Part shown: in pieces, positions 34,027 to 43,907 of the stretch
Layout: each line of letters starts with the position of its first letter
How positions within the stretch are numbered: position 1 is the stretch's first letter
DNA from: Halioxenophilus aromaticivorans
GTDB taxonomy: Bacteria; Pseudomonadota; Gammaproteobacteria; Pseudomonadales; Cellvibrionaceae
NCBI RefSeq assembly: GCF_042850945.1
Contig: NZ_AP031496.1
Span: forward strand, 620,001 to 684,000
Direction: 5' to 3'
DNA: 64,000 nt
The notes under the pieces: generated by a model
Told to the model about the DNA's origin: nothing
Seen by the model: only the letters and a program-made list of their open reading frames with translations
The model's database searches: none
Translations under genes and position numbers: made by a program

Positions 34027-35367
34027 TTACAGTCCGAGTTTTTTCTCTAGGTAGTGGATGTTGACGCCGCCTTTGCGGAAGCCTGCATCGCGCACAAGAT
34101 CTTGTTGCAGCGGAATATTGGTGCGGATACCGTCCACCACCAGTTCGTCCAGGGCGACACGCATTTTGTTCAGCGCTCGCTTGCGGTCGACATCGTGGGT
34201 GATGACCTTGGCAATCATGGAATCGTAATTGGCCGGTACCGTGTAATCGCTGTACAGGTGAGAATCCACTCGTACGCCTAAGCCACCCGGAGTGTGGAAA
34301 TTTTTAACCTTACCGGGGCAGGGGATAAAGGTTTTTGGGTCTTCGGCATTGATGCGGCACTCAAAGGCGTGGCCGTTCACTTTGATGTCGCTTTGTTTAA
34401 TGGAGAGTTTTTCTCCCGCGCACACCAAAATTTGCTCGCGAATCAAATCGATGCCGGTAATCATCTCGGTAACCGGGTGTTCTACCTGGATTCGAGTATT
34501 CATTTCAATAAAGTAGAAGCGGCCGTCTTCGTACAAGAACTCAAAGGTACCAGCGCCCTTGTAACCAATCTCGATACACGCTTTGGTACAGGATTCATAC
34601 ACCTCTTGGCGAATGTCATCGGGGATGCCGGGGGCCGGAGCTTCTTCTAATACTTTTTGGTGACGGCGTTGCAGTGAGCAATCGCGGTCAAATAGGTGAA
34701 TGGCGTTGCCCTGGCCATCGGCCAATACCTGAACTTCCACGTGTCGTGGGTTTTGCAGGAATTTCTCCATGTACACGGTATCGTCGCCGAAGGCTGCGCC
34801 GGCTTCACTTTTGGTAACGTGAATGGAATTATGAAGGGCGGATTCGGTGTGCACTACACGCATGCCGCGGCCACCGCCACCGGCGGCGGCTTTAATAATA
34901 ACGGGGTAGCCGATGTCTCGAGCGATGGCCATGCAGGCTTCTTTGTCTTCTGGCAGTGGGCCGTCGGAGCCCGGCACGGTGGGCACACCGGCTTTTTTCA
35001 TGGCTTCAATGGCCGAGACTTTGTCGCCCATTAGGCGAATGACGTCTGGGTTGGGGCCAATGAACACAAAACCGCTTTTTTGCACTTGCTCGGCAAAGTC
35101 GGCGTTCTCGGCCAAAAAGCCATAGCCTGGGTGGACGCCGGCGGAATCGGTGATTTCCATGGCGGAAATAATGGCCGGGATGTTCAAATAGCTTTTGTTG
35201 GACGGGTTGGGCCCGATGCAGACGGATTCGTCGGCCAGGCGTACGTGTTTTAAATCGCGGTCGACGGTGGAATGCACTGCCACCGTCTGAATGTCCAGCT
35301 CTTTACACGCACGCAATACCCGCAGCGCAATTTCGCCACGGTTTGCGATGAGTATTTTGTTGATCAT
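34027..35367 (-). CDS. accC: Acetyl-CoA carboxylase, biotin carboxylase subunit
   Basis: A 446-residue ATP-grasp enzyme that carboxylates the biotin of AccB, the first step of fatty acid synthesis. The N-terminal IANRGEIALRVLRACKEL (7-24), the Gly-rich ATP loop AAAGGGGRGMRVV, HVEVQVLADGQGNAIHLFDR, and the active-site EMNTRIQVEHPVTE are present. It lies 46 bases after accB in an accBC operon and ends before a clear terminator. Length and start match the family. Confidence 0.97.
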   Translation of the reverse strand: MINKILIANRGEIALRVLRACKELDIQTVAVHSTVDRDLKHVRLADESVCIGPNPSNKSYLNIPAIISAMEITDSAGVHPGYGFLAENADFAEQVQKSGFVFIGPNPDVIRLMGDKVSAIEAMKKAGVPTVPGSDGPLPEDKEACMAIARDIGYPVIIKAAAGGGGRGMRVVHTESALHNSIHVTKSEAGAAFGDDTVYMEKFLQNPRHVEVQVLADGQGNAIHLFDRDCSLQRRHQKVLEEAPAPGIPDDIRQEVYESCTKACIEIGYKGAGTFEFLYEDGRFYFIEMNTRIQVEHPVTEMITGIDLIREQILVCAGEKLSIKQSDIKVNGHAFECRINAEDPKTFIPCPGKVKNFHTPGGLGVRVDSHLYSDYTVPANYDSMIAKVITHDVDRKRALNKMRVALDELVVDGIRTNIPLQQDLVRDAGFRKGGVNIHYLEKKLGL

Positions 35368-35413
35368 GTTGGGTCAGCTCCAAATGTTGGCATTAAAGGT
35401 GTGAGTTGCTGAC

Positions 35414-35881
35414 TCAAACGATGGTTACCAGAGGTTGGTCGAATTCTACGGGGTCGCCGTCTTCCACCAAAATGGCTTCAATTACGCCGGCTTTGTCGGC
35501 TTCAATTTGGTTCATCATCTTCATGGCTTCAACAATGCAAAGCACGTCGCCGGCTTTTACGTGTTGACCTACTTCGATGAATGCTGGGGAACCTGGGCTT
35601 GGTGCGGCGTAGTAGGTGCCTACCATCGGTGACTTAACAACGTGGCCATTGGTTATTGGCCCGGCGGCTTCTTCGCTGGCGGTCGGAGCAGCAGCGGGTG
35701 CTGCGACAGGAGCTGCGGGGGCAGCGGCAACCGGAGCGGCGGCTGGAGCGGCAAACACCTGTGGTGCAAAGCTGCTACCACGGCTGATGCGAACAGACTC
35801 TTCGCCTTCTTTGATCTCGATTTCGCCGATGTCAGATTCCTCAAGAATTTCGATCAGCTTTTTGATTTTGCGGATATCCAT
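35414..35881 (-). CDS. accB: Biotin carboxyl carrier protein of acetyl-CoA carboxylase
   Basis: A 155-residue protein with an N-terminal acidic helical part (MDIRKIKKLIEILEESDIGE), an Ala/Pro-rich flexible linker (about 42-72) and the C-terminal biotinyl domain. Biotin attaches to Lys121 in the EAMKM motif. The thumb region PSPGSPAFIEVGQHVKAGD is present. It is translated ahead of accC. A long gene-free leader (35882-36533) precedes it, as in E. coli where AccB autoregulates accBC. Confidence 0.97.
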   Translation of the reverse strand: MDIRKIKKLIEILEESDIGEIEIKEGEESVRISRGSSFAPQVFAAPAAAPVAAAPAAPVAAPAAAPTASEEAAGPITNGHVVKSPMVGTYYAAPSPGSPAFIEVGQHVKAGDVLCIVEAMKMMNQIEADKAGVIEAILVEDGDPVEFDQPLVTIV

Positions 35882-36533
35882 GAATGTTTCTCTATGTCGG
35901 TTTGTTAGAGCCTTGAGGGCTCATTTATTTTGCTATATGCGTGCACTTCGGGCCTTTTTGTAGACCGTATTCGGGCTCGGCCGATTTGGCTGTGCCGCCT
36001 CGTTAACAGAGGCGGGCTGTGCCCATGTGCAAACGCGTTCGACAGATGCGCTCCTTATATAGAAGCTGGCACCATATTGGGTGCCCTGTAAGGCCGCAAT
36101 GATCGCTGGGGCCCCACCGTTGGTAGTGATGTGTTCAACCCTGTGCCTGAGTAATTGTTCCCTCAATTTATCCCTTTGTAGGCGGATTGGCTCGACTACT
36201 TAGGTAAAAATACCGCTCACCTATTTTGTCTTGGCGCCTAGAAGTTGCGAGGCGGGTAAATACAAAACAGCAGGTGCCAGTTGGAAAATTAGCCGGAGGT
36301 GTTGAACGAGCCGTAGAGTGTGCCTGAATCGCCTAGGCCTGTCCATTGTCGACTGTAAATTACTGAATAATTTGCAGCAAATGCCCGCACGTTAGCGGCA
36401 TTTAGCGCAACTTCGTAAGCGGTTAATTTATCGGCAGTGGATTGAACGATGAATTTGAGGCCACGATAGGCGCATTTATCGGCTTGTTAGCGGAAGTTTA
36501 GCCTAAAGTTTGGGAAATTCTACAAATAACAGG
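35882..36533 (-). other. Long leader/promoter region of accBC, 652 bp
   Basis: No gene is recognisable; aroQ, which often lies here in related bacteria, is absent. Read on the minus strand, the leader can form three hairpins: GGCACC/GGTGCC (36068-36085), CCGCCTC/GAGGCGG (35995-36015) and GAGCC/GGCTC (35908-35922), the last ending about 27 bases before the accB start. The far half (36180-36530) is AT-richer and probably holds the promoter. A 77-codon frame (35933-36166) does not look coding. Confidence 0.5.
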
Positions 36534-38360
36534 CTAAAAACCGCTAATTTCGGCAATTTCACCTTTATCGTGTTTTGTAAAGGTGTTCAGAACAATATCT
36601 GGGGTAAGAAGTTGGGGTAGAACCACGGCCTCGGCACTGGTGCTGGCTGGAAAGTACAGATAGAGCGGCACACCTGAGCGCCCGTACTGGTGCAGTAATT
36701 CGGTGATCTGCGGGTCGGCGTTGGTCCAATCGCCTTTGAGCCCCTGAATATTATGCTCAACCATGGCTTGGCGTACCGCGTCTGTGCTCAGTGCGACTTT
36801 TTCGTTAGCCAAGCAGGTGATGCACCAGGCTGCGGTTAGGTTAACCAATGTTGCCTGCTCGTTGCGGCGCAGTTCAGCCAGGCGCTGCGGGCTGTAACTT
36901 TCCCACAGTGGATCCACTGTGGCGGGTTTGTAGCTGGCGGCTATGTACACTGCCACGGTGGCCACCAAGGCGGCGCTGGCCTGCCCGGTGCGCCGCCACA
37001 AAGTGCGACTGGGCAGGTGTTGCAGCAACCACAGAGCGAAGGCAATGGCCACTAGGCCAAGCCCCACCATGGCCAGGTGGTTATTGCTGGTTTGATTGGC
37101 CAGCACCCACAGCAGCCAAACGCAGGCGGCGTACATGGGGAATGCCAACGCTTGCTTTAGGGTGTCCATCCATGCGCCGGGTTTGGGCAGTAGCTGGCTG
37201 GCGGAGGGCACCAGTGTAATCAGCAAAAACGGCGTGGCCATGCCCAGGCCTAGGGCAGCGAATACTGTGAGAGCTACGGCCGACGGTTGGGTGATGGCAA
37301 AGCCCAGTGCTGCGCCCATCATCGGCGCCGTGCAGGGGCTGGCAACCACGGAGGCCAGGGCTCCGGTAAAAAACGAGTGGTGCAATTTGTGCCCCTGGGT
37401 GGCGCCCTGGCCAAGGCCCATAAAGGAACTGCCCAGGTTAATTACGCCGGACAAGCTGAGCCCCAATATAAAGAACAAATACAACAGGCCGGCAATCACC
37501 ACCGGCGACTGCAACTGAAACCCCCAGCCAATGGCCGCGCCCCCGGCCCGCAGTGCCAGCATGACTGCGGCAATGGCAATAAACGTAGCCACGCAGCCGG
37601 CGGTGTAAGCCCAGCCGTGTTGGCTCAGTGCGCGTTGGCTGTGGTGAGAGTTTGCCAGGCTCAAGGCCTTGATGGACAGGACTGGGAATACGCAGGGCAT
37701 CAGGTTGAGAATTATGCCGCCAATAAAGGCAAAAATTAGGCTGGCAACCCAGGTGCCCAGGCTAAACGGTGGTTCGGTGTTTGTGCCATTAGTGCCGCCG
37801 CTGCTGGCGCCGTTTCCTCCGTCGTTACCACCACCATTTACAGGTGCGTCGGCCATCTCAGCGATGGGGTTGGTGCCATCTACCTGAAATGTCTGTTTGT
37901 ACGGTGGGTAGCAAAGGCCGGCATCGGCGCAGCCCTGTGAGGTCACCTGCAGGGTGTAGGGTGGTGCAGGAAGGTCGGTTAAAATCACCCGCGTGCTGTC
38001 GTGAAATATTTCTAAGTCTTCTTGAAAGTATTCATCGTACTTGACGATACCTTGCTCGTATTCCGCGCTGGGGGTTTGCCCATTGGCTTTAAACGCAAAG
38101 TTGTCACGATACAGGTAGTAACCTGGGGCGATTTGCCAGTCCAGGGCCAGTTGATTGTCGCCCTGTTGGGTAATAGTGATCTGGTAGGCCTGCTCAACTC
38201 GCAAAAACGACTCCTGGCTGGTGATGCCCAGGCTGCCGGCGGCTTGGTTGGTTTCTAGCCCCAGGCTGCTTTGTGCGCTCAGCTGGGCGCTCCCCCACAG
38301 AGCAAAACAGCACAACAGAAGGGTGGCTAGGCGTCGGCAGGTAATGGAATTTGGCGTCAT
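36534..38360 (-). CDS. dsbD: Thiol:disulfide interchange protein DsbD
   Basis: A 608-residue inner-membrane electron carrier that moves reducing power from cytoplasmic thioredoxin to periplasmic DsbC, DsbG and CcmG. After a signal peptide, the alpha domain carries Cys144 and Cys150 (SQGCADAGLCYPPY). A Gly/Asn-rich linker (about 178-200) leads to the eight-helix beta domain with NLMPCVFPVLSIKAL and SPCTAPMMGAALG. The gamma thioredoxin domain ends the protein with Cys513 and Cys516 in AAWCITCLANEK. All six catalytic cysteines are present. Upstream of accBC, as in Pseudomonas. Confidence 0.95.
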   Translation of the reverse strand: MTPNSITCRRLATLLLCCFALWGSAQLSAQSSLGLETNQAAGSLGITSQESFLRVEQAYQITITQQGDNQLALDWQIAPGYYLYRDNFAFKANGQTPSAEYEQGIVKYDEYFQEDLEIFHDSTRVILTDLPAPPYTLQVTSQGCADAGLCYPPYKQTFQVDGTNPIAEMADAPVNGGGNDGGNGASSGGTNGTNTEPPFSLGTWVASLIFAFIGGIILNLMPCVFPVLSIKALSLANSHHSQRALSQHGWAYTAGCVATFIAIAAVMLALRAGGAAIGWGFQLQSPVVIAGLLYLFFILGLSLSGVINLGSSFMGLGQGATQGHKLHHSFFTGALASVVASPCTAPMMGAALGFAITQPSAVALTVFAALGLGMATPFLLITLVPSASQLLPKPGAWMDTLKQALAFPMYAACVWLLWVLANQTSNNHLAMVGLGLVAIAFALWLLQHLPSRTLWRRTGQASAALVATVAVYIAASYKPATVDPLWESYSPQRLAELRRNEQATLVNLTAAWCITCLANEKVALSTDAVRQAMVEHNIQGLKGDWTNADPQITELLHQYGRSGVPLYLYFPASTSAEAVVLPQLLTPDIVLNTFTKHDKGEIAEISGF

Positions 38361-38617
38361 AGCGGTACAGCGTTTTGTTTTAGTGTTCGGTGTTGGTTTA
38401 CAGGGGCACAGAAACGCGGCTTATGAGCCGACTGGCGGTACCCACTTAAAGCACGGGAGCTGCGCTTTTTACGTTTTATTGTGGCTGTGATTAGAGAATT
38501 CTTGTCTATGCCAGTATGATTCACTCGGCCACGTTGCTCGGCAGAGTAATTATGAACCCAAAATCTAGGTTTATCTCCCGGCAATGGCCAGCATTTGATG
38601 AATTTGCGGAGCGTGTA

Positions 38618-39373
38618 GTGAAAAACAGCGTTTTAGTCACGGCACTCGCCGGTACGCTGGTGGTGAGTTTGCTGCAGGGGTGTGGTGCCGGTCAACAAAC
38701 CCAAGCACAAACGCAACCAAGCGAGGCACAACTGGCGTCTGAGGCAGAGCAAAAGCGGCGTTGGCAGCGGCAGCGGGCGGACAATATCGCTGCCTTATTG
38801 AATCAGGCGGAGCAGGCGTTGGCCCAGGATAAATTGACCACGCCGGTGCACGACAACGCCTTGGATCGCTACCAGGCGGTGCTGTTAATGGAGCCTGGCA
38901 ATACGGCTGCAAAAAGCGGCATTGACCGCGTGGCCCAGCGCTATTGCCGGTTGGCCTACGGGGCCATCCAATCGGGCCGCTTGCAGCAGGCTCAGGCCTA
39001 TTTAACCAAGGCCCAGGGGATTAACCCTAAATTGGTGGCCATAGCGCCGCTGCGCAAACAGTTGGCGGCGGCGCGGACCAAGGCTCGTCAGCCTAAGCAG
39101 CCGGTTGGGCCTATTGAGTTGCAGGCCAACAGCAATAAGGTGAGCCTGCCGGCTACGCCCTTGGGCCGCCGTAGCGAGGCTTTGGCCGACGCTTTGAAAA
39201 CCCTGGCGTTACAGGTAAAGGAACAAGACGCCTACGTGTTGATCGTAGCGCGCAATGACGCCGAAGGGCGTTGGGTGTACCAAACCATGAAATCAGCGCT
39301 ACCGGGCTACCGGCTGCGCGGTAATATTGAGTTGGGGCAGGTACCACAGATTGAACTGCAAGCGCCTCTTTAA
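38618..39373 (+). CDS. Lipoprotein with TPR-like repeats, unknown function
   Basis: A 251-residue lipoprotein from GTG 38618, chosen because GGAG lies 6 bases upstream and it places a normal leader (KNSVLVTALAGTLVVSLLQGC, Cys22) at the N-terminus. The frame is open back to 38516 but would leave a 34-residue extension before the leader. The mature protein has a Gln/Ala-rich coil, then two helix-hairpin repeats like TPRs (LLNQAEQALAQDKLTTP, DRYQAVLLMEPGNTAAKSGI, GRLQQAQAYLTKAQGINP). A small alpha/beta C-terminal domain follows, ending QIELQAPL. It is divergent from dsbD and 108 bases before DUF2333. Family not recognised. Confidence 0.7.
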   Translation: MKNSVLVTALAGTLVVSLLQGCGAGQQTQAQTQPSEAQLASEAEQKRRWQRQRADNIAALLNQAEQALAQDKLTTPVHDNALDRYQAVLLMEPGNTAAKSGIDRVAQRYCRLAYGAIQSGRLQQAQAYLTKAQGINPKLVAIAPLRKQLAAARTKARQPKQPVGPIELQANSNKVSLPATPLGRRSEALADALKTLALQVKEQDAYVLIVARNDAEGRWVYQTMKSALPGYRLRGNIELGQVPQIELQAPL

Positions 39374-39481
39374 TAGCGTGTTTTGGCTGATTTTTTGGCC
39401 GATAGCACAGAGTCGCTTGGATTGTTTCTACCGTAGGGCGGCAAATTGCCGTTTTAGGTTAAAAACTAACTGGAATTCATT

Positions 39482-40552
39482 ATGGTTGTTAAAGCAGTGG
39501 TGCGCCCGTTTGCGCGCACTAAAGGATGGTTTAGAGAAATGAGTGAAGCAAGGCAGGGCCGCTTTGGTTGGTTGCGTGGCATATTTTGGTTGGCGATTGT
39601 TTATTTGGTGGCCTCCGTATTCTTGGGTGTTTGGTGGAGCTGGGGCGCCAGCGAGTTCGACGTCAACACCGCCACTGAAGAGCGCCTATCGTTGCTCACC
39701 GATACCGATCAAACCTACACCGGTAGTTACACCACCGCCACGCTCATCGAGCTTGGCGATATTCTGCTCAGCAAGCCCGGTGGCTTTCTAAGTAACGACA
39801 TGACGCCCCCCGGAATTTGGTTGGATAACCAGCCCAATTGGGAATACGGCATGCTGATTCAAATCCGAGATATGAGTAAGGCCCTGCGCGAGGCCTTTAG
39901 CCGCTCACAATCGCAATCCACAGAAGATCAACAATTGGCCCGGGCGGAGTCCCGTTTCAATGTTGACCATAACAATTGGATTATGCCGGCGGCGGAAGAT
40001 GAATATGAAAAAGGGATTGCCGCGCTGGAGGATTACCTAGCCCGCTTGGTGGATGCAGATTCCACCAACGCCCAATTCTACGCTCGCTCCGATAACCTGC
40101 GTTATTGGTTAAGAACCGTAGAAACCCGCTTGGGAAGTTTGTCCCAGCGTTTGAGTGCCAGTGTTGGTCAGCGCCGGTTAAACACCGATTTGGCCGGCGA
40201 GAACGAAGCATCGCAATCCACCGCCGCGCCCAAAGAACTTGAAGTTAAAACCTCTTTTTGGGAGCGTGACGATGTGTTTTACGAGGCCCGTGGCAGCACC
40301 TTCGCCATTTTGCATTTAATGAAAGCCATTGAAAAAGACTTCGGCTCGGTGTTGGATAAGAAAAATGCCCGCGTGAGTGTGCAGCAAATTATTCGCGAGC
40401 TAGAAGGCACCCAGGAATTCGTTTGGAGCCCAATGATTTTAAACGGCAAGGGCTTTGGTTTTGTGGCTAACCATTCACTGGTTATGGCGTCTTATATTAG
40501 CCGCGCCAACGCCGCTTTAATTGATTTGCGCGAGTTGCTGGCACAGGGCTAA
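39482..40552 (+). CDS. DUF2333 family membrane-anchored protein
   Basis: A 356-residue protein with one N-terminal TM helix (WLRGIFWLAIVYLVASVFLGV, about 30-50) and a large periplasmic helical domain. The DUF2333 hallmarks are YTTATLIELGDILLSKPGGFLSND, PPGIWLDNQPNWEYG and RADSTNAQFYARSDNLR-like text near residues 190-210. The family is confined to gammaproteobacteria, and its function is unknown. The GGAATTC segment before the ATG is a modest ribosome binding site. The stop is directly followed by the polB start, so the two are probably co-transcribed. Confidence 0.85.
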   Translation: MVVKAVVRPFARTKGWFREMSEARQGRFGWLRGIFWLAIVYLVASVFLGVWWSWGASEFDVNTATEERLSLLTDTDQTYTGSYTTATLIELGDILLSKPGGFLSNDMTPPGIWLDNQPNWEYGMLIQIRDMSKALREAFSRSQSQSTEDQQLARAESRFNVDHNNWIMPAAEDEYEKGIAALEDYLARLVDADSTNAQFYARSDNLRYWLRTVETRLGSLSQRLSASVGQRRLNTDLAGENEASQSTAAPKELEVKTSFWERDDVFYEARGSTFAILHLMKAIEKDFGSVLDKKNARVSVQQIIRELEGTQEFVWSPMILNGKGFGFVANHSLVMASYISRANAALIDLRELLAQG

Positions 40553-40553
40553 G

Positions 40554-42944
40554 TTGACCGCATCACACCCTTCCCCGGCCGCATCGTTGGCCGGGTTTAT
40601 CCTTTCCCGCCACTGGCACGACACCAGCACCGGCATTGAATTGGAGTACTGGCTGCACACGGCCCAAGGCCCTGTGTGTGTGCGAGTGCCAGAGCAGGAA
40701 AGCGTGTTTTTTATTGCCCAGGAAAACGTCGCCCAGCTGCCGCCCTTGTTGGGGTTACAGCGTGGCTGGCGAGTGCAAAACCTATCCCTGGCAAGCCCAA
40801 CCAACCAGCCCATCGCGGGGGTGTATTGCACCAGTTATAGACGTGCGCGAGAAATCAGTACCATTTTGCGCCGTGCTATGCCGGTGTGGGAAGCGGATGT
40901 TCGCCCGCCAGAGCGCTTTTTAATGGAGCGTTTTATTAAATCCAGCGTTAGCGTTGTGGGTGGCCAGTGGCACAGTGATGGCACTCAGGTGCCCCAAGTG
41001 ACCGCGCCTGGGTTACGGCCGGGCGACAACAGCTTGCCGAACTTTACCGTTGTGTCCTTAGATATCGAAACCGATATGCGGGCCGCACAGTTATTTTCCA
41101 TCGCTGTTTGGGGTAGCGAAGCGCGTCACGTTTTTATGGTGGATGAGACTTGCGGCGGCCAGCGTTCACTAGAAGGTTTTACGCTGCACAATTGCGCCAG
41201 TGAGACGGCCTGCCTGGAAGCATTTTTTAACTGGCTGCACGATTACGACCCGGACATTTTAATCGGTTGGTCTGTGGTGGGCTTTGACCTGTGGGTGCTG
41301 GACAGAATCTGCCGCCGCCTGGGGGTGAATTATGCCCTGGGCCGGGATGGCCGCCGGCCCACCTGGCGGCAAGATATCAACGACCGCGATAAACGTTACA
41401 TTACGATTCCGGGCCGGGTAGCGTTGGACGGCATTGAATTGCTGCGCATGGCGTTTTACCACTTTGAAAGCTTTTCTTTAGAATTTGTGGCGCGTGCGTT
41501 GTTGGGTGATGGCAAATTATTAAAGGGCAGCGGCCGGGGCGAAGAAATCACCCGTCTCTACCAAGACGATAAACTACAACTGGCGCGCTACAACCTAAAA
41601 GATTGTGAGTTGGTGTGGGAGATATTTATCGCCACCCAGCTGATTGCCTTTGCCAGTGCGAAAAGCCAAATGACGGGCTTGCCGCTGGATAAAATTGGCG
41701 GCTCGGCGGCGGCCTTTGAATTTTCTTATTTGCCGCGCCTGCACCGCTTGGGCTACGTGGCGCCGAGTATTGGCGATTGCGCCATTGACTTCGCAAGCCC
41801 CGGTGGCTACGTTTTAGAATCGCAACCGGGGTTATTCAAACAGGTGCTGGTGTTTGATTTTAAAAGCCTGTACCCCAGTATTATCCGCACCTTTAATATC
41901 GACCCCGGTGCGTTTTGGGTGGCCGAGCATAAACAATTGCCCGCCGAGCAGGTGGTGGCTGGTTTTCATGATGCCGCCTTCGCCCGGGATTGCGCCATAT
42001 TGCCCAATTTAATAACCGAGTTATGGCAACAGCGCGACGACGCCAAACGCTCTGGTGATCAGCCGTTATCCCAGGCCATTAAAATTATCATGAATTCGTT
42101 TTACGGCGTGCTGGGTTCCAACCTTTGCCGTTTTTACGACCCCCGCGTGGCCAGCTCCATAACTTTACGCGGTCACGAAATTCTACAAACGACCCAGCAG
42201 TGGTTTGACGAACAAGGCTTTACCGTTATCTATGGCGATACCGACTCGGTATTTGTGTGGCTGGGCGACGATTTTGACCCGCACCAATGTGCCACCGTGG
42301 GCCAGTCACTGGCGCGCAAGCTCAACGACTTCTGGCAGCAGCGGCTAGCGCAGCAATACCAAGTTCCCTCCTATTTAGAAATCCAGTTTGAAACCCACTT
42401 CAGCCGCTTTTTTATGCCCAAAATTCGGGGCCAAGAAACCGGCAGTAAAAAACGCTACGCTGGTCTGGTGCAGCGCGGTGAGCAATCCGAAGTGTTGATC
42501 CGTGGGTTGGAAGCCGTGCGCAGCGATTGGACGGCTTTGGCGCGGCAATTTCAGCGCGAGGTATTTGGCCGGGTATTTTACAATCAGCCCGTGGAGCAGT
42601 ATGTGCTGGACATTACCGCACAATTACACGCCGGTAAGTTGGATGACCTGTTGGTGTATCGCAAACGCTTGCGGCGGCCGCTGGAGGATTACGAAGCCAT
42701 AAGCCCGCCACACGTGCAGGCGGCCCGCGCACTGCAGGCCAATGGTGACGATATCCGTCGCGGTGATTGGGTGGAGTATGTGATTACGTTGCAAGGCGCG
42801 CGGCCCAAGAGTTTATCGTCGGGCTTGCTGTTGGATTACGCTCATTATCAAGAAAAACAACTGGCGCCGGTGGTGGATGGTTTGTTGGCCACCCTGGGTA
42901 CCAACTATCAGCAGTTGGTGGATCGGCAGTACGGGTTGTTTTAA
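40554..42944 (+). CDS. polB: DNA polymerase II
   Basis: A family B DNA polymerase of about 796 residues (E. coli PolB has 783). The 3'-5' exonuclease motifs are VSLDIETD (about 168), the DYDPDILIGW region and YNLKDCELV. The polymerase motifs are A, FDFKSLYPSIIRTFNIDPG (about 433), B, IKIIMNSFYGVLGS (about 509), and C, YGDTDSVFV (about 559). No ATG fits: TTG 40554, one base after the DUF2333 stop, gives a length close to the family and precedes AGFILSRHWHDT, the conserved start region. TTG 40521 is an alternative. In E. coli PolB is SOS-induced; no LexA box is visible here because it follows DUF2333 directly. Confidence 0.92.
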   Translation: MTASHPSPAASLAGFILSRHWHDTSTGIELEYWLHTAQGPVCVRVPEQESVFFIAQENVAQLPPLLGLQRGWRVQNLSLASPTNQPIAGVYCTSYRRAREISTILRRAMPVWEADVRPPERFLMERFIKSSVSVVGGQWHSDGTQVPQVTAPGLRPGDNSLPNFTVVSLDIETDMRAAQLFSIAVWGSEARHVFMVDETCGGQRSLEGFTLHNCASETACLEAFFNWLHDYDPDILIGWSVVGFDLWVLDRICRRLGVNYALGRDGRRPTWRQDINDRDKRYITIPGRVALDGIELLRMAFYHFESFSLEFVARALLGDGKLLKGSGRGEEITRLYQDDKLQLARYNLKDCELVWEIFIATQLIAFASAKSQMTGLPLDKIGGSAAAFEFSYLPRLHRLGYVAPSIGDCAIDFASPGGYVLESQPGLFKQVLVFDFKSLYPSIIRTFNIDPGAFWVAEHKQLPAEQVVAGFHDAAFARDCAILPNLITELWQQRDDAKRSGDQPLSQAIKIIMNSFYGVLGSNLCRFYDPRVASSITLRGHEILQTTQQWFDEQGFTVIYGDTDSVFVWLGDDFDPHQCATVGQSLARKLNDFWQQRLAQQYQVPSYLEIQFETHFSRFFMPKIRGQETGSKKRYAGLVQRGEQSEVLIRGLEAVRSDWTALARQFQREVFGRVFYNQPVEQYVLDITAQLHAGKLDDLLVYRKRLRRPLEDYEAISPPHVQAARALQANGDDIRRGDWVEYVITLQGARPKSLSSGLLLDYAHYQEKQLAPVVDGLLATLGTNYQQLVDRQYGLF

Positions 42945-43254
42945 CCGCTGTATAAAATTTTTGGTTTTTCTTTTCCGTTTTTAATATTTCCTTTTTCTTG
43001 CTTCTTGGCGGCAATAAATTCTTTTGCGGCTGTTTAAAATTAACTGCGCCTGAAATTTGCGTATTTCAGTTTTTGTTGTGAGATCTTCTTTTTTTAATTT
43101 GCACATCTATATTGAGTTTGAGTCTGCTGGTTGGTTTTTTGTTCGGGTGGGCCTAAATCATCGCCTGTTTTCTAGTTGCGGTCTGCGCCTTTTAGAGTCA
43201 GGTGAGGTTTCAATTTTCTTGTAACGAGTTTTGAATTCATTAAAGGTGTGAGTC
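42945..43254. other. T-rich intergenic region, 310 bp
   Basis: The plus strand is strikingly pyrimidine-rich from 42955 to 43010 and again at 43080-43105 (CTTCTTTTTTT), which may give T-run termination after polB. The following AT-rich part should hold the promoter of the lipoprotein gene at 43255. No gene seen. Confidence 0.4.
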
Positions 43255-43851
43255 ATGAATTGTGTACCTAAATTTTTTGCTAGTAAACATGGTGGTAAGA
43301 AATCGCGTTTAATTGGCGTGGCCAGATTAACGGCAGTTGCCGGTTTGATGGTCAGTTTAACTGGTTGTTATCTTACCAGTCCTATCTGGGGTGAGAACTT
43401 CGATGAGCGCGGCGATACGATTCGTTTCCAATCGTGGACAACGGATAAAAATAAATCCGTAGCGATTCAGTGTGCCAAAGCCACACATTACGGTTTATAC
43501 ACTGGCGGTGGCGACCCCGAATGGAATGTGGTCACCAATATAACACCTACCTCGCGACCTTCGTATGACTCTACCACCGCAGGTGTTAATCTTTACAGTG
43601 CTGGCAAGACAGCGGTGGTTCCAGAAAGCTGTTGGCATTACGATGGTGTTTATAACAAATGGGTGACGGCCATTCGTGCTCAGCAGGGCTCTTACGCACC
43701 GCGCGGGTTTGATGCCGCAGGCTTAGAATGTTTAGGCCGAGAGGTGGGTAAAGCGCGCAGTTGGTTTGGCTTTCTTAACAAAGGCTGCGTGCTGACTTAC
43801 AGCAATAGCTCAAACACAATTCCCTATACCCGAATTACAGCTGACAGTTAA
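43255..43851 (+). CDS. Lipoprotein of unknown function
   Basis: A 198-residue exported protein. A basic N-region and hydrophobic core end in SLTGC with Cys38 as the lipid-modified residue. The mature part is rich in Trp, Tyr and Thr and includes three further Cys in NKSVAIQCAKATHYGLY, VVPESCWHYDGVYNKW and FDAAGLECLGREVGK, plus a last Cys in LNKGCVLTYSN. It may be a beta-rich, disulfide-stabilised domain. The gene ends 11 bases before a strong terminator and has its own AT-rich upstream region. No family recognised. The next gene encodes another exported unknown but lies beyond the terminator. Confidence 0.75.
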   Translation: MNCVPKFFASKHGGKKSRLIGVARLTAVAGLMVSLTGCYLTSPIWGENFDERGDTIRFQSWTTDKNKSVAIQCAKATHYGLYTGGGDPEWNVVTNITPTSRPSYDSTTAGVNLYSAGKTAVVPESCWHYDGVYNKWVTAIRAQQGSYAPRGFDAAGLECLGREVGKARSWFGFLNKGCVLTYSNSSNTIPYTRITADS

Positions 43852-43862
43852 TTTAGCGTAGG

Positions 43863-43893
43863 AACCGCCCCATTCGGGGCGGTTAACTTTTTT
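43863..43893 (+). terminator. Intrinsic terminator
   Basis: AACCGCCCC (43863-43871) and GGGGCGGTT (43876-43884) form a perfect 9-bp stem with an ATTC loop, followed by AAC and TTTTTT. It ends the lipoprotein gene, 15 bases before the next start. Confidence 0.9.
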
Positions 43894-43907
43894 ATCGAGA
43901 TAGAATT

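Noticed and set aside
35933..36166. Minus-strand frame of 77 codons in the accBC leader
   Set aside because: No ribosome binding site, no recognisable domain and amino acid use unlike neighbours; it overlaps predicted leader hairpins.
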